DNA of 64,000 bases. Source: Aurantimonas coralicida DSM 14790. Its GTDB lineage: Bacteria; Pseudomonadota; Alphaproteobacteria; Rhizobiales; Rhizobiaceae. Location: the NCBI RefSeq assembly GCF_000421645.1, contig NZ_ATXK01000003.1, positions 186,001 through 250,000 of the forward strand, written 5' to 3'. The translations under genes were made by a program, and so were the position numbers. Position 1 is the stretch's first letter. Every line of letters begins with the position of its first letter. Shown here in pieces: positions 8,185 to 16,697 of the stretch. The notes beneath the pieces were generated by a model. That model was not told the DNA's origin. It saw only the letters and a list, made by a program, of their open reading frames with translations, and searched no databases.

Positions 8185-9360
8185 CTATTCCGCAGGTGCG
8201 GGATGCGCCCCGGCCTCGGGGCGGCCGTCCTTCTTCAGGACCTCATCCACCCAGAGCGCATGATGCTCGCGCGCCCAGTTCAGGTCGACGTCGCCGCTGC
8301 CCATCGCATCGAAGGCGCCTTCCATGCCGATCGTGCCGATATAGATGTGGCCGAAGATCACGCAGACCATGAACACCGCCATGACGGCGTGCCAGATGGT
8401 GTTGAACTGCTGCTCCTGGATCACCGAATAGGGCGGCTGCGGCAGGCCGAGCCAGGCCGGCACGTCGAGGCCGATGCCGGCAAGGGCGGTAAAGGTGTCG
8501 CCGAAGAAGCCGTGCTCGAACGGGAACAGCAGGGCCCAGCCCGAAACGCTGAGCGACAGGCCGCCGATCATCACCAGCCAGAAGATGACCTTCTGTCCGG
8601 CGTTGAACTTCCAGGCCGGCGGATGCGCGCCCTTGGAAAAGAAGCCGCCGCCCTTCATCAGCCAGACGAAGTCGGCGCGCGAGGGGAGGTTGTGGACGAT
8701 CCAGAGGACAAAGGCGACCACCAGCCCGGCCATGAAGGCGAAGGCCACGTAGTTGTGCGACATCTTCAGGAAGCCGGACATCGGGCCGAAGAGCTCCTTG
8801 CCGATCAGCGGCATGATCAGCTCGCGGCCATAGGAGATGTTCAGCCCGCTGATGGCGAGGATGATGAAGGACAGCGCCATCACCCAATGGGCGGTGCGCT
8901 CGACCAGGCCGAAGCGCTTGATGGTCACGCCGGCAAGACCGTGCTGGACGCGGATGCGGCCGCGAACGGCGAAGAAGACGGCGAGCAGGACCAGCATGCC
9001 GATCATCGCCAGTCCGAGATAGTCGAACATCGGACCGTTGCGCAGCAGGCGCCAGGACTCGCCCTCGGACTGCACCAGCACCGAGGCCTTCTTGTCGGGG
9101 ATCGAGACGCCGCCGGAAATGCCCTGGCGCACCGACCGCCAGATTTCGGCGTCAGAGGTGGTGCCGAGCGCGTCGCCGGGGACGGCGCCGCCGGTCGGCG
9201 AGGCGTTGTCCGGCGGCCGGACCGAGCTCTGGGCCTGGCCGGTGCCGGCTGCGGCGAACAGCATCAAGACGGCGATGGCGAGGACCGGCACGAGAGCTGC
9301 AAGACGCCGTAGCGGGGCGGAGCGTGACAAGACAGCGAGAGACGCTCTGAGGCTAGGCAT
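8185..9360 (-). CDS. fdoI: Formate dehydrogenase gamma subunit (membrane cytochrome b)
   Basis: A 391-residue membrane protein. A signal-like N-terminal helix is followed by a periplasmic stretch of about 70 residues, then five hydrophobic segments. Family features include the ERTAHW motif before the first core helix, HNYVAFAF in a later helix, and HAVMAVFMVCVIFGHIYIGT near the C-terminus. These His residues are the usual heme b ligands. The protein passes electrons from the beta subunit to the quinone pool or to the cytochrome c next door. The frame stays open upstream to 9951, but the ATG at 9360 gives the expected export signal and leaves the beta gene intact. It differs from E. coli FdoI in its N-terminal extension. 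Confidence 0.92.
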   Translation of the reverse strand: MPSLRASLAVLSRSAPLRRLAALVPVLAIAVLMLFAAAGTGQAQSSVRPPDNASPTGGAVPGDALGTTSDAEIWRSVRQGISGGVSIPDKKASVLVQSEGESWRLLRNGPMFDYLGLAMIGMLVLLAVFFAVRGRIRVQHGLAGVTIKRFGLVERTAHWVMALSFIILAISGLNISYGRELIMPLIGKELFGPMSGFLKMSHNYVAFAFMAGLVVAFVLWIVHNLPSRADFVWLMKGGGFFSKGAHPPAWKFNAGQKVIFWLVMIGGLSLSVSGWALLFPFEHGFFGDTFTALAGIGLDVPAWLGLPQPPYSVIQEQQFNTIWHAVMAVFMVCVIFGHIYIGTIGMEGAFDAMGSGDVDLNWAREHHALWVDEVLKKDGRPEAGAHPAPAE

Positions 9361-9432
9361 GTCCTCTATCCCCGTTCGGGTGAAAGATGCGGCGGGAATG
9401 GGCAACGCGGTGCGCCACCGGTCATGGTCGGG

Positions 9433-9458
9433 CGGCGGACGGCCGGAGCCGTCCGCCG
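9433..9458 (-). other. Perfect hairpin between FDH beta and gamma genes
   Basis: Ten-base arms CGGCGGACGG and CCGTCCGCCG enclose a six-base loop, in the 118-base gap between the beta stop and the gamma start. No T-run follows on the minus strand, so it is more likely an mRNA processing or stability element than a terminator. Apart from this the gap shows nothing. Confidence 0.5.
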
Positions 9459-9478
9459 GAAGTGCATGCGCGGCTGTA

Positions 9479-10075
9479 TCAGCCGCCCAGCTTCTGGTCG
9501 TAGGCGGTGCCCCAGCCCCAGGCGCCGGCGCCGAAGCCGCGGGCCACGACACGCTCGCGGTAGATCGACGACACCGTGTCGCCGTCGCCGGCGAGAAGCG
9601 CCTTGGTCGAGCACATCTCGGCGCACAGCGGCAGCTTGCCCTCGGCCAGACGGTTGCGACCGTATTTCTGGAACTCCACCGCCGAATTGTCCTCTTCCGG
9701 ACCGCCGGCGCAGAAGGTGCACTTGTCCATCTTGCCGCGCGAACCGAAATTCGAGGCCTGCGGATATTGCGGTGCGCCGAAGGGGCAGGCGTAGAAGCAA
9801 TAGCCGCAGCCGATGCACAGGTCCTTGGAGTGGAGAACCACGCCGTCGGAGGTCTGGTAGAAGCAGTCCACCGGGCAGACCGCCATGCAGGGTGCGTCGG
9901 AGCAGTGCATGCAGGCGACCGAGATCGACCGCTCGCCTGGCTTGCCGTCATTGATGGTGACGACGCGCCGGCGGTTCACGCCCCACGGAACCTCGTGCTC
10001 GTTCTTGCAGGCGGTCACGCAGGCGTTGCATTCGATGCAGCGCTCGGCGTCGCAGAGGAACTTCATTCGTGCCAT
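9479..10075 (-). CDS. fdh3B: Formate dehydrogenase beta subunit (FDH3-type four-cluster ferredoxin)
   Basis: A 198-residue electron-transfer subunit. Four [4Fe-4S] sites are visible: [12 protein letters not shown] near residue 13, [14 protein letters not shown] near 55, [12 protein letters not shown] near 87, and a fourth formed by CTFC and CAEMC further on. This is the standard arrangement of the beta subunit of respiratory formate dehydrogenases (DmsB/NrfC-type), carrying electrons from the molybdopterin subunit to the membrane cytochrome. It has no membrane anchor, unlike E. coli FdoH, which fits the shorter FDH3 type. It starts 15 bases after the alpha subunit stop. Confidence 0.93.
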   Translation of the reverse strand: MARMKFLCDAERCIECNACVTACKNEHEVPWGVNRRRVVTINDGKPGERSISVACMHCSDAPCMAVCPVDCFYQTSDGVVLHSKDLCIGCGYCFYACPFGAPQYPQASNFGSRGKMDKCTFCAGGPEEDNSAVEFQKYGRNRLAEGKLPLCAEMCSTKALLAGDGDTVSSIYRERVVARGFGAGAWGWGTAYDQKLGG

Positions 10076-10090
10076 TGGTCTGATCCTCCC

Positions 10091-13081
10091 TTACGCCCGT
10101 TCGATCCGGCAGAGCGTGGTCTTGGTTTCCTGCATCTGCGTCACCGAATCGTAGCCGTATGTCTGTGCCGTGTTGCAGGCTTCGCCGAGCACGTAAGGGT
10201 CGGCGCCATCGGGATATTTCCCGCGCAGGTCGTTGCCCTGGAAGTAGCCGCCGAAGTGGAAGGGCGTGAACACCACGCCGCGACCGACGCGTTCGGTGAC
10301 CATCGCCATGATGCGGATCTTGCCGCCTTCCGGGCTGTGCAGCCACACCGTGTCGCGGTCGCGAAGACCGAGATCGTTGGCGTCCGACGGGTTGATCTCG
10401 ACGAACATGTCCTGCTGCAGCTCGGCGAGCCACGGATTGGAGCGGGTCTCGTCGCCGCCGCCCTCGTATTCCACCAGACGCCCGGACGTCATGATCATCG
10501 GGAAGTCCTTGGAATAGTCGTTCTTCTGGATCGAGGCGTAGGCCGTCGGCACGCGCCAGAAGGTCTTGTCCTCATAGGTCGGATAATCCGTCACCAGATC
10601 GCGGCGCGGCGTGTAGAGCGGCTCGCGATGGATCGGCACCGGATCGGGGAAGGTCCAGACCACGGCGCGGGCCTTGGCGTTGCCGTAGGGGGCGCAGCCA
10701 TGGGCGATCGCCACGCGCTGGATGCCGCCCGACAGGTCGGTCTTCCAGTTCACGCCGCCGACCTTCTCGTCGTAGTCGGAATCGATCTCGCCGGTCTGCG
10801 ACTGCTCGCCGACATCGTCGCCCTGGCTCGGACGCTGGTCGGCGAAGCCGGCCACATAATCGATGTAGCGACGCTCGTAGGGCGTCAGGTCCTTGTCCCA
10901 GCCGAGCTCCTTGAGCATGGCGAAGGTGAACTCGGGATAGCCGTCCTCGATCTCCGAGCCGACCGGCCAGGAGCCCTCGGCGAGAAGGTTGTCGCCGTCA
11001 CGCTCGACGCCGAAGCGGGCGCGGAAGCCCATGCCGCCCTGCGCCACCGGGATCGAGGTGTCGTAGAGATTGGCCGAGCCGCTGTGCTTCATCTCGGCGG
11101 TGCCCCAGCACGGCCAGGGCATGCCGTAGAACTCGCCGTCATGCGCGCCGCCGACGCCGCGAAGCGTGGTGCGGTCGAAGGTGTGCTGGTTCTGCATGTG
11201 CGACTTGAGGCGCTCCGGCGACTGGCCGGTATAGCCGATGGTCCACATGCCGCGGTTGAACTCGCGGGTGATGTCCTCGACGACCGGCTCGCCGTCCTTG
11301 ACCTCGATGTTGCGGAACATGCGGTCCGCGAAGCCGAACTTCTCGGCGAATTTGTGCATGATCGTGTGGTCGGGCAGGGATTCGAACAGCGGCTCGACCA
11401 CCTTCTCGCGCCACTGCAGCGACCGGTTTGACGCGGTCACCGAGCCGGAGGTCTCGAACTGCGTGGAGGCCGGCAGCAGATAGACCCCGTCGGTGCGGTC
11501 CTGCAGGACGGCGGTCATGGTCGGATACGGGTCGATGACGACCAGCATCTCCAGCATGCCCATCGCCTTCTGCATTTCCGGCAGGCGGGTCTGCGAGTTC
11601 GGCGCATGGCCCCAGAACACCATGACCTTGGTGTTGTCGGGCTGCTCCAGGTTTTCCCTGGCCTCGAGAACGCCGTCGATCCAGCGCGAGACCGGGATGC
11701 CGGTCTCGTTCATCATCAGGCGGTCCTTGCCCTCGTCGCCGGCGCCCGGCATCACGGCAAAGCGGCCCTTGAGCCAGTCGAGTTCCTCTTCCCAGACCCG
11801 GGCCCAGTGCGCCCAGGAGCCGGCGGTCAGGCCGTAATAGCCCGGCAGCGTGTCGGCGAGGACGCCCAGATCGGTCGCGCCCTGCACATTGTCATGGCCG
11901 CGGAAGATGTTGGTGCCGCCGCCGGCTTTGCCCATGTTGCCGAGGGCGAGCTGCAGGATGCAGTAGGCGCGGGTGTTGTTGTTGCCGTTGGTGTGCTGGG
12001 TGCCGCCCATGCACCAGATCAGCGTCGCCGGACGGCTCTCGGCCATGGTCCGCGCGACGCGCTGGAGCTGCGAGCCCGGAACGCCCGTGACCCGCTCGAC
12101 CTCCTCGGGCGTCCAGCGGGCGACCTCGGTGCGGATCTGGTCCATGCCCCAGACGCGGCTGTTGATGAATTCCTTGTCTTCCCAGCCATTCTCGAAGATG
12201 TGGTAGAGAATGCCCCAGATCAGCGCGACGTCGGTGCCCGGCCGGAACCGCACATACTCGTCGGCATGGGCCGCGGTGCGCGTGAAGCGCGGGTCGCAGA
12301 CGATCAGCGGGGCGTTGTTCTCTTCCTTGGCCTTCAACAGATGCAGCAGCGAGACCGGATGCGCCTCGGCCGGGTTGCCGCCGATCAGGAAGATCGCCCG
12401 GGAATTGTGGATGTCGTTGTAGGAATTGGTCATCGCGCCGTAGCCCCAGGTGTTGGCAACACCTGCGACCGTGGTGGAGTGACAGATCCGGGCCTGATGG
12501 TCGATGTTGTTCGTGCCCCAATAGGCGGCGAACTTGCGGATCAGGTAGGACTGTTCGTTGGAATGCTTGGCCGAGCCGAGCCAGTAGACGGAATCGGGGC
12601 CGGCGGCCTCGCGGACCTCCAGCATCTTGTCGCCGATCTCGTTGATCGCCTCGTCCCAGCTGATGCGCTGCCATTTTCCGCCGACGAGCTTCATCGGGTA
12701 TTTCAGGCGGCGTTCGCCATGGGCGTGCTCGCGCACCGAGGCGCCCTTGGCGCAGTGGGCACCGAGATTGAACGGGGAATCGAAGCCCGGCTCCTGGCCG
12801 ACCCAGACGCCGTTCGACACTTCCGCCAGCACCGTGCAGCCGACCGAGCAATGAGTGCAGACCGACTTGCGGATCTCCATCTCGCCGGTCGCGGTCTCGC
12901 CCGCGGCCTCGGCGCGGCGCACCATGCCGCCGGACAGCGTCGCCACGGCGGCGGCGCCACCGATGGTCAGGCCCGAGCGCTTCAGGAAGGTCCGGCGATC
13001 AACCGCGGCCGTCCCCAGCTCCGACAGCGCCGACGCCATTCGGTTGCTCCGCGCCGCGCCGTTTGCCTTTTTCCTGAGCAT
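10091..13081 (-). CDS. fdhA: Formate dehydrogenase alpha subunit, Cys-type, Tat-exported
   Basis: A 996-residue bis-molybdopterin enzyme that oxidises formate to CO2 (or the reverse). Features in order: Tat signal RRTFLKRSG at about 29-37 with a hydrophobic h-region; a [4Fe-4S] site beginning CTHCSVGC at about 76 and completed by CAKGA; then the active-site segment ARICHS, where Cys200 occupies the place of selenocysteine in E. coli FdoG. The neighbouring His is kept. Later segments (GNPAEAHP, GGTQHTNG, GGTNIFRGHDN) are typical cofactor-binding loops. GGAGG precedes the ATG. The metal may be Mo or W; tupBCA next door favours W, but sequence alone does not decide. No UGA codon or SECIS element is needed. 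Confidence 0.95.
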   Translation of the reverse strand: MLRKKANGAARSNRMASALSELGTAAVDRRTFLKRSGLTIGGAAAVATLSGGMVRRAEAAGETATGEMEIRKSVCTHCSVGCTVLAEVSNGVWVGQEPGFDSPFNLGAHCAKGASVREHAHGERRLKYPMKLVGGKWQRISWDEAINEIGDKMLEVREAAGPDSVYWLGSAKHSNEQSYLIRKFAAYWGTNNIDHQARICHSTTVAGVANTWGYGAMTNSYNDIHNSRAIFLIGGNPAEAHPVSLLHLLKAKEENNAPLIVCDPRFTRTAAHADEYVRFRPGTDVALIWGILYHIFENGWEDKEFINSRVWGMDQIRTEVARWTPEEVERVTGVPGSQLQRVARTMAESRPATLIWCMGGTQHTNGNNNTRAYCILQLALGNMGKAGGGTNIFRGHDNVQGATDLGVLADTLPGYYGLTAGSWAHWARVWEEELDWLKGRFAVMPGAGDEGKDRLMMNETGIPVSRWIDGVLEARENLEQPDNTKVMVFWGHAPNSQTRLPEMQKAMGMLEMLVVIDPYPTMTAVLQDRTDGVYLLPASTQFETSGSVTASNRSLQWREKVVEPLFESLPDHTIMHKFAEKFGFADRMFRNIEVKDGEPVVEDITREFNRGMWTIGYTGQSPERLKSHMQNQHTFDRTTLRGVGGAHDGEFYGMPWPCWGTAEMKHSGSANLYDTSIPVAQGGMGFRARFGVERDGDNLLAEGSWPVGSEIEDGYPEFTFAMLKELGWDKDLTPYERRYIDYVAGFADQRPSQGDDVGEQSQTGEIDSDYDEKVGGVNWKTDLSGGIQRVAIAHGCAPYGNAKARAVVWTFPDPVPIHREPLYTPRRDLVTDYPTYEDKTFWRVPTAYASIQKNDYSKDFPMIMTSGRLVEYEGGGDETRSNPWLAELQQDMFVEINPSDANDLGLRDRDTVWLHSPEGGKIRIMAMVTERVGRGVVFTPFHFGGYFQGNDLRGKYPDGADPYVLGEACNTAQTYGYDSVTQMQETKTTLCRIERA

Positions 13082-13138
13082 ATCTGCCTCCGATCCTTGA
13101 TGTGCGGCCGCCCGCGATCCGTTTGACTGGCGGGTGGG

Positions 13139-13348
13139 TTAGAACCGTGCCGACTTGTAGAATGTCCTGACATGATCGGTTTCGCGGTAGCCCGCGCCCG
13201 TCGTGTCGTCCTCGGTGATCGCCGCTTCGGCGGGCGCGCCGGTGACCAGCGCGGCGCCGCCGGCCACGCCGCCCAGCCCTGCGAACTTCAGGAAAGCCCG
13301 GCGATCGGCCTGGGTGCCGCCCTTCGTTCCCGTGCTCTTGTCGCTCAT
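13139..13348 (-). CDS. 69-residue Tat-signal protein of the formate dehydrogenase operon
   Basis: A small protein made mostly of a twin-arginine signal: hydrophilic N-region, DRRAFLKFAG at about 15-24, and a hydrophobic stretch ending APAEA. Only about 25 residues remain after predicted cleavage (ITEDDTTGAGY, then HVRTFYKSARF). The ATG at 13348 has GGAGAAACG upstream; longer upstream frames have no support. Similar short Tat proteins sit just before FDH alpha genes in other proteobacteria. It may act as a co-exported or accessory peptide for the alpha subunit, but no activity is known to me. It lies 57 bases upstream of fdhA. Confidence 0.8.
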   Translation of the reverse strand: MSDKSTGTKGGTQADRRAFLKFAGLGGVAGGAALVTGAPAEAAITEDDTTGAGYRETDHVRTFYKSARF

Positions 13349-13427
13349 CTCGTTTCTCCGTGGTCGAAGGGCCGTGCCCTGGTCTCGTTCCTTTTGCGGG
13401 GTGCCGCCGTCCCCGCGGGTTGGGCGG

Positions 13428-14033
13428 CTACATGTCGAAGCCCGATTCCTCGATGGCCATGAACTGCCGGCCGATCGTGCCGACCGGGCGGTAGAGCCGC
13501 GCCGTGCGGTTGGTCTCCAGATCCGCAAAGAAATGCCCGGCCCAGGAGCCGACATGCTTGCGGAAGAAATCCTTCTGGACGGCAAGCGGCTGGATCTGCC
13601 CGAAGCTGCCCTCGATCAGCCCGGCCATCATCTCCATCAGAGCGCCGGCGTGATCCTCGGGATCGCGGCTGTCCTCGGAGCGGGCGATGCCCAGCGGCAC
13701 CATGTCGGAGCGCAGCCGCGCCAGCGGCTTTTCGTTGAGAAATCCGGTCAGGTAGTAGGAGCCGTAGGGCACGAGCTCGCCGCGCCCGACACCGATGAAC
13801 AGCTCCTGATATTCCTCGCGGGCTGCGGCGAGCGAAATCGCGCGCGCCTCGCCGGCGAGATCGCCGATGCCCCGGCCGAGCGGGCTGTCATCGCCGGACA
13901 GGCCCTGCAGCATCGCCAGCAACGCCTCGTCGGCCGGACGCGCCAGAAGGCGCGCAAGCAACCTGTAGAGGTTGGCGCGCAAGGCCTCGGCCTCGGCCGG
14001 TTCCGTCGTTACAGCGAGATTGTGGTTCTGCAA
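13428..14033 (-). CDS. TorD/DmsD-family maturation chaperone
   Basis: A 201-residue, all-helical cytosolic protein. It fits the TorD family by length and by features such as LRANLYRLLARLLARPADE near the N-terminus, EYQELFIGVGRGELVPYGSYYL in pieces around the middle, and a DHAGALMEMMAGLI helix. These chaperones bind the Tat signal of molybdoenzymes and hold export until the cofactor is inserted. Here the client is most likely the FDH alpha subunit. I chose TTG at 14033 because GGGAG lies seven bases upstream; the frame is open to 14138, but the extra residues do not resemble the family. It is the first gene of the FDH operon. Confidence 0.85.
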   Translation of the reverse strand: MQNHNLAVTTEPAEAEALRANLYRLLARLLARPADEALLAMLQGLSGDDSPLGRGIGDLAGEARAISLAAAREEYQELFIGVGRGELVPYGSYYLTGFLNEKPLARLRSDMVPLGIARSEDSRDPEDHAGALMEMMAGLIEGSFGQIQPLAVQKDFFRKHVGSWAGHFFADLETNRTARLYRPVGTIGRQFMAIEESGFDM

Positions 14034-14302
14034 GGCTGTTCTCCCACTCCAGTAGAGCAACAAATCGTCCGATTCACAACGGTTTTCTGGCCCTGCGGCA
14101 ATGTCGCCGAGCGGCTTGCTTAAACATGACTGTTTCACTCATATTTATATACTCTGCGTTGCGTACGACTTCCCGGGGCACGTCTCGCAACTGCGTTCGA
14201 ATACAACGCAGATGCGGTAACGATTGCTTAAGCTGGACGAAAAGGGCGTTCCCGGGCATAATCTCCCACGACGACGCAAGCAGGCGGACGAAACAGGAGA
14301 AA
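14034..14302. promoter_or_regulatory. Divergent control region between the FDH operon and tupBCA, with a spaced inverted repeat
   Basis: This 269-base gap must hold promoters for both the chaperone-fdh operon and tupBCA. It has an AT-rich patch (ATATTTATATA, about 14140-14150) in an otherwise GC-rich region. Next to it is an exact nine-base inverted repeat, TCTGCGTTG at 14153-14161 and CAACGCAGA at 14204-14212, about five helical turns apart centre to centre. A smaller pair, GTTGCG at 14158-14163 and CGCAAC at 14186-14191, lies inside. The nearby HTH/PBP regulator is a candidate binder. I find no clear E. coli ModE-type site. Confidence 0.45.
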
Positions 14303-15010
14303 ATGCAGGATTTCGCGAACTCATTTGCACTGGCAGGTCATCTGATCCTGTCCGGTGATCCGGAATTGCTGGCCATCGTCCTGCTCTCGCTCAGGGTGTC
14401 CCTGACCGCTGTTCTAATCGCCGCGGCGGTCGGAATGCCGCTCGGTGCGCTCCTCGCCGTCGGCCGTTTCCCGCTCCGACGCGTCGCCATCGTGCTGTTG
14501 AACGCCCTGATGGGGCTGCCGCCGGTCGTGGTCGGCCTGCTGGTCTATCTGATGCTGTCCAATGCCGGACCGCTGGGCGTGCTGCAGCTGCTCTACACGC
14601 CCACCGCGATGATCATCGCGCAGGTTGTCCTGGTGGTGCCGATCATCGCCGCTTTGACCCGCCAGGTGGTCGAGGATCTCGACGCCGAATATTCCGAGCA
14701 GCTCCGCTCCTTCGGCGTCTCGCGTCTCGCGGCGGTGCCGACGCTGCTCTGGGACGGGCGGCACAGCCTCGTCACCGCGCTGCTGGCCGGTTTCGGCCGG
14801 GCCATCGCGGAAGTCGGCGCGGTGATCATCGTCGGCGGCAACATCAACCACGTGACCCGGGTGATGACGACGGCGGTGGCGCTGGAAACCTCGAAGGGCA
14901 ATCTCTCGCTGGCCCTCGCCCTCGGCGCGATCCTGCTGATCATCGCCATCGCCATCAACGCGTCGGTCGGGCTCATCGGCGCCGGCCGCCCGCAGGCCGC
15001 CCATGCGTGA
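14303..15010 (+). CDS. tupB: Tungstate ABC transporter permease
   Basis: A 235-residue inner-membrane permease with about five to six hydrophobic helices. The cytoplasmic coupling loop reads EQLRSFGVSRLAAVPTLLWDGRHSL, seen here in pieces, and is followed by GFGRAIAEVGAVIIVGGNI. The IAEVGAV and GGNI segments are typical of TupB-type permeases rather than ModB. The ATG at 14303 has AGGAG eight bases before it. The stop overlaps the ATPase gene by 8 bases. The tupB-tupC-tupA order and the adjacent mobB and FDH genes support tungstate, or less likely molybdate, as the transported oxyanion. Confidence 0.88.
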   Translation: MQDFANSFALAGHLILSGDPELLAIVLLSLRVSLTAVLIAAAVGMPLGALLAVGRFPLRRVAIVLLNALMGLPPVVVGLLVYLMLSNAGPLGVLQLLYTPTAMIIAQVVLVVPIIAALTRQVVEDLDAEYSEQLRSFGVSRLAAVPTLLWDGRHSLVTALLAGFGRAIAEVGAVIIVGGNINHVTRVMTTAVALETSKGNLSLALALGAILLIIAIAINASVGLIGAGRPQAAHA

Positions 15011-15800
15011 CGATATCGCCCTTGAGCGGAGCGACGCCGACCTGTCACCGGTCCAAGCGCTCCCGGCCGCCGGCACGACCCAGGCCTCGGTCCTGCCGCT
15101 GCAGGCCGAGAACCTTGTGTTCCGGGCCGGCGGGCGGACACTCTTGGACGTTGCCGGACTGACCATTGCTGCCGGCGGTCCGACCCTGATTCTCGGGCCG
15201 AACGGCGCCGGCAAGAGCCTGCTCCTGCGGTTGCTGCACGGGCTGATCACGCCGGCCTCCGGGCAGTTGCGCTACAATGGCCAGGGTCTCGACAAGGCCG
15301 TGCGCCGGCGTCAGGCCATGGTGTTCCAGCGGCCGGTGCTGCTGCGCCGCTCCGTCGCCGCCAATGTCGACTACGCGCTGAAGGTCCATGGCATGCCACG
15401 CATCGCGCGCCTCGAACGCGTCGCCGCGCTCCTGGCCATGGGCGATCTGGCGGCCCGCGCAAACCAGCCGGCGCGCACCCTTTCGGGCGGCGAGCAGCAG
15501 CGTCTGGCGGTGGTCCGTGCGATCTCGACCGCGCCCGACATCCTGTTCATGGACGAGCCGACATCGAGCCTCGATCCGGGGGCGACCCAGGCGATCGAGA
15601 GCCTGCTGCGCCGCGTCGCGGCGGCCGGCACCAAGATCGTCATGGTCACCCACGACATCGGCCAGGCGCGGCGTCTGGCCGCCGAGATCGTGTTCGTTCA
15701 CGGCGGCCGCATCGTCGAGCAGACGCCGGTCGACCGGTTTTTCTATGAGCCTGTTTCACAGCCGGCGCGGCAGTTTCTCGCCGGTGGGCTGGTTCTGTAA
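15003..15800 (+). CDS. tupC: Tungstate ABC transporter ATP-binding protein
   Basis: A 265-residue ABC ATPase. Walker A is GPNGAGKS at 65-72, the Q-loop lies at VFQRPV, the signature is LSGGEQQR at 160-167, Walker B is ILFMDEP at 180-186, and the switch His follows in MVTHD. The first 30 residues are an extension before the core fold. There is no C-terminal oxyanion-sensing (TOBE/MOP) domain, which separates it from ModC and agrees with the Tup type. It overlaps tupB by 8 bases and is followed after 28 bases by the binding-protein gene, so all three are one operon. Confidence 0.88.
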   Translation: MRDDIALERSDADLSPVQALPAAGTTQASVLPLQAENLVFRAGGRTLLDVAGLTIAAGGPTLILGPNGAGKSLLLRLLHGLITPASGQLRYNGQGLDKAVRRRQAMVFQRPVLLRRSVAANVDYALKVHGMPRIARLERVAALLAMGDLAARANQPARTLSGGEQQRLAVVRAISTAPDILFMDEPTSSLDPGATQAIESLLRRVAAAGTKIVMVTHDIGQARRLAAEIVFVHGGRIVEQTPVDRFFYEPVSQPARQFLAGGLVL

Positions 15801-15828
15801 CGCCGTTCGCGGCGAAGGAGGGGAAAGC

Positions 15829-16671
15829 ATGAAGACGCAACTGATCGGGGCCATCGCCGCCGCCACGCTGGCGCTGGGCGCCATGGTCGCTCCGGCGACG
15901 GCCGAGGAGAACTTCATCGTCGTCCAGTCGACGACCTCCACCCAGAATTCCGGACTGCTGGACGCCATCCTGCCGGCCTTCATCGAAAAATCCGGCATCG
16001 AGGTTCGCGTTGTCGCGGTAGGCACCGGCCAGGCGATCAAGAACGCCGAGAATGGCGACGGCGACGTGCTGCTCGTTCACGCCAGGCCCGCCGAGGAGAA
16101 GTTCGTCGCGGCCGGCGGCGGTGTCGAGCGCTTCGACGTCATGTACAACGATTTCGTCGTCGTCGGCCCCGCCGCCGATCCCGCCGGTGTCGCGGGCATG
16201 AAGGACGCCGAGGCCGCGCTCGGGAAGATCGCGGCCGCCAAGGCGCCCTTCGCCTCGCGCGGCGACGACAGCGGCACCCACAAGGCCGAATTGCGCCTCT
16301 GGAAGGACGCCGGGATCGACCTCGCCGCCGCCTCCGGCAGCTGGTACCGCGAAACCGGATCGGGCATGGGCGCCACCCTTAACACCGGAATCGGCATGGG
16401 CGCCTACGTCCTGACCGACCGGGCGACCTGGATTTCCTTCGGCAACAAGGGCGATCACACGGTCGTCGTCGAGGGCGACCCGGAACTGTTCAACCAGTAT
16501 GGCGTGATCCTGGTGAACCCGGACAGGCATCCGGCGGTGAAGGCCGAAGCAGGGCAGGCCTTCATCGACTGGCTGACCGGAGACGAGGGGCAGGCGGCCA
16601 TCGCGAACTACAGGGTCGATGGCCAGCAGCTGTTCTTTCCGAATGCCGACATGACCGGCGATCGAAGCTGA
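15829..16671 (+). CDS. tupA: Tungstate-binding periplasmic protein
   Basis: A 280-residue exported substrate-binding protein. The signal peptide is residues 1-25 (ending APATA). Right after it comes VVQSTTSTQNSGLL at about 31-44, which contains the Thr/Ser motif (TTTS-like, here TTST) used by TupA proteins to hold tungstate. Other family segments are GDVLLVHA, a SRGDDSGTH ligand loop and GMGATLN. An AGGAGGGG ribosome site lies before the ATG at 15829. It completes tupBCA. Close homologues bind tungstate very tightly and molybdate less well; specificity here is inferred. Confidence 0.9.
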   Translation: MKTQLIGAIAAATLALGAMVAPATAEENFIVVQSTTSTQNSGLLDAILPAFIEKSGIEVRVVAVGTGQAIKNAENGDGDVLLVHARPAEEKFVAAGGGVERFDVMYNDFVVVGPAADPAGVAGMKDAEAALGKIAAAKAPFASRGDDSGTHKAELRLWKDAGIDLAAASGSWYRETGSGMGATLNTGIGMGAYVLTDRATWISFGNKGDHTVVVEGDPELFNQYGVILVNPDRHPAVKAEAGQAFIDWLTGDEGQAAIANYRVDGQQLFFPNADMTGDRS

Positions 16672-16697
16672 CACCGGCGCGCTTTCACGGCTGCCGG

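Noticed and set aside
10091-13081. Possible selenocysteine formate dehydrogenase
   Set aside because: The active-site codon is TGT (Cys200); there is no in-frame TGA.
14140-14165. ModE-type operator near the tup promoter
   Set aside because: The AT-rich ATATTTATATA lacks the paired TATATAACGAT-like halves of a ModE site.
14195-14215. TTCGAATACAACGCAG resembling a tRNA T-arm
   Set aside because: No acceptor or anticodon stem can be paired around it; it is part of the spaced inverted repeat.
14303-15800. Molybdate (ModBC) or phosphate transporter instead of tungstate
   Set aside because: No TOBE domain in the ATPase, TupA-type TTST motif in the binding protein and the GGNI segment in the permease fit Tup better, though molybdate transport cannot be excluded.
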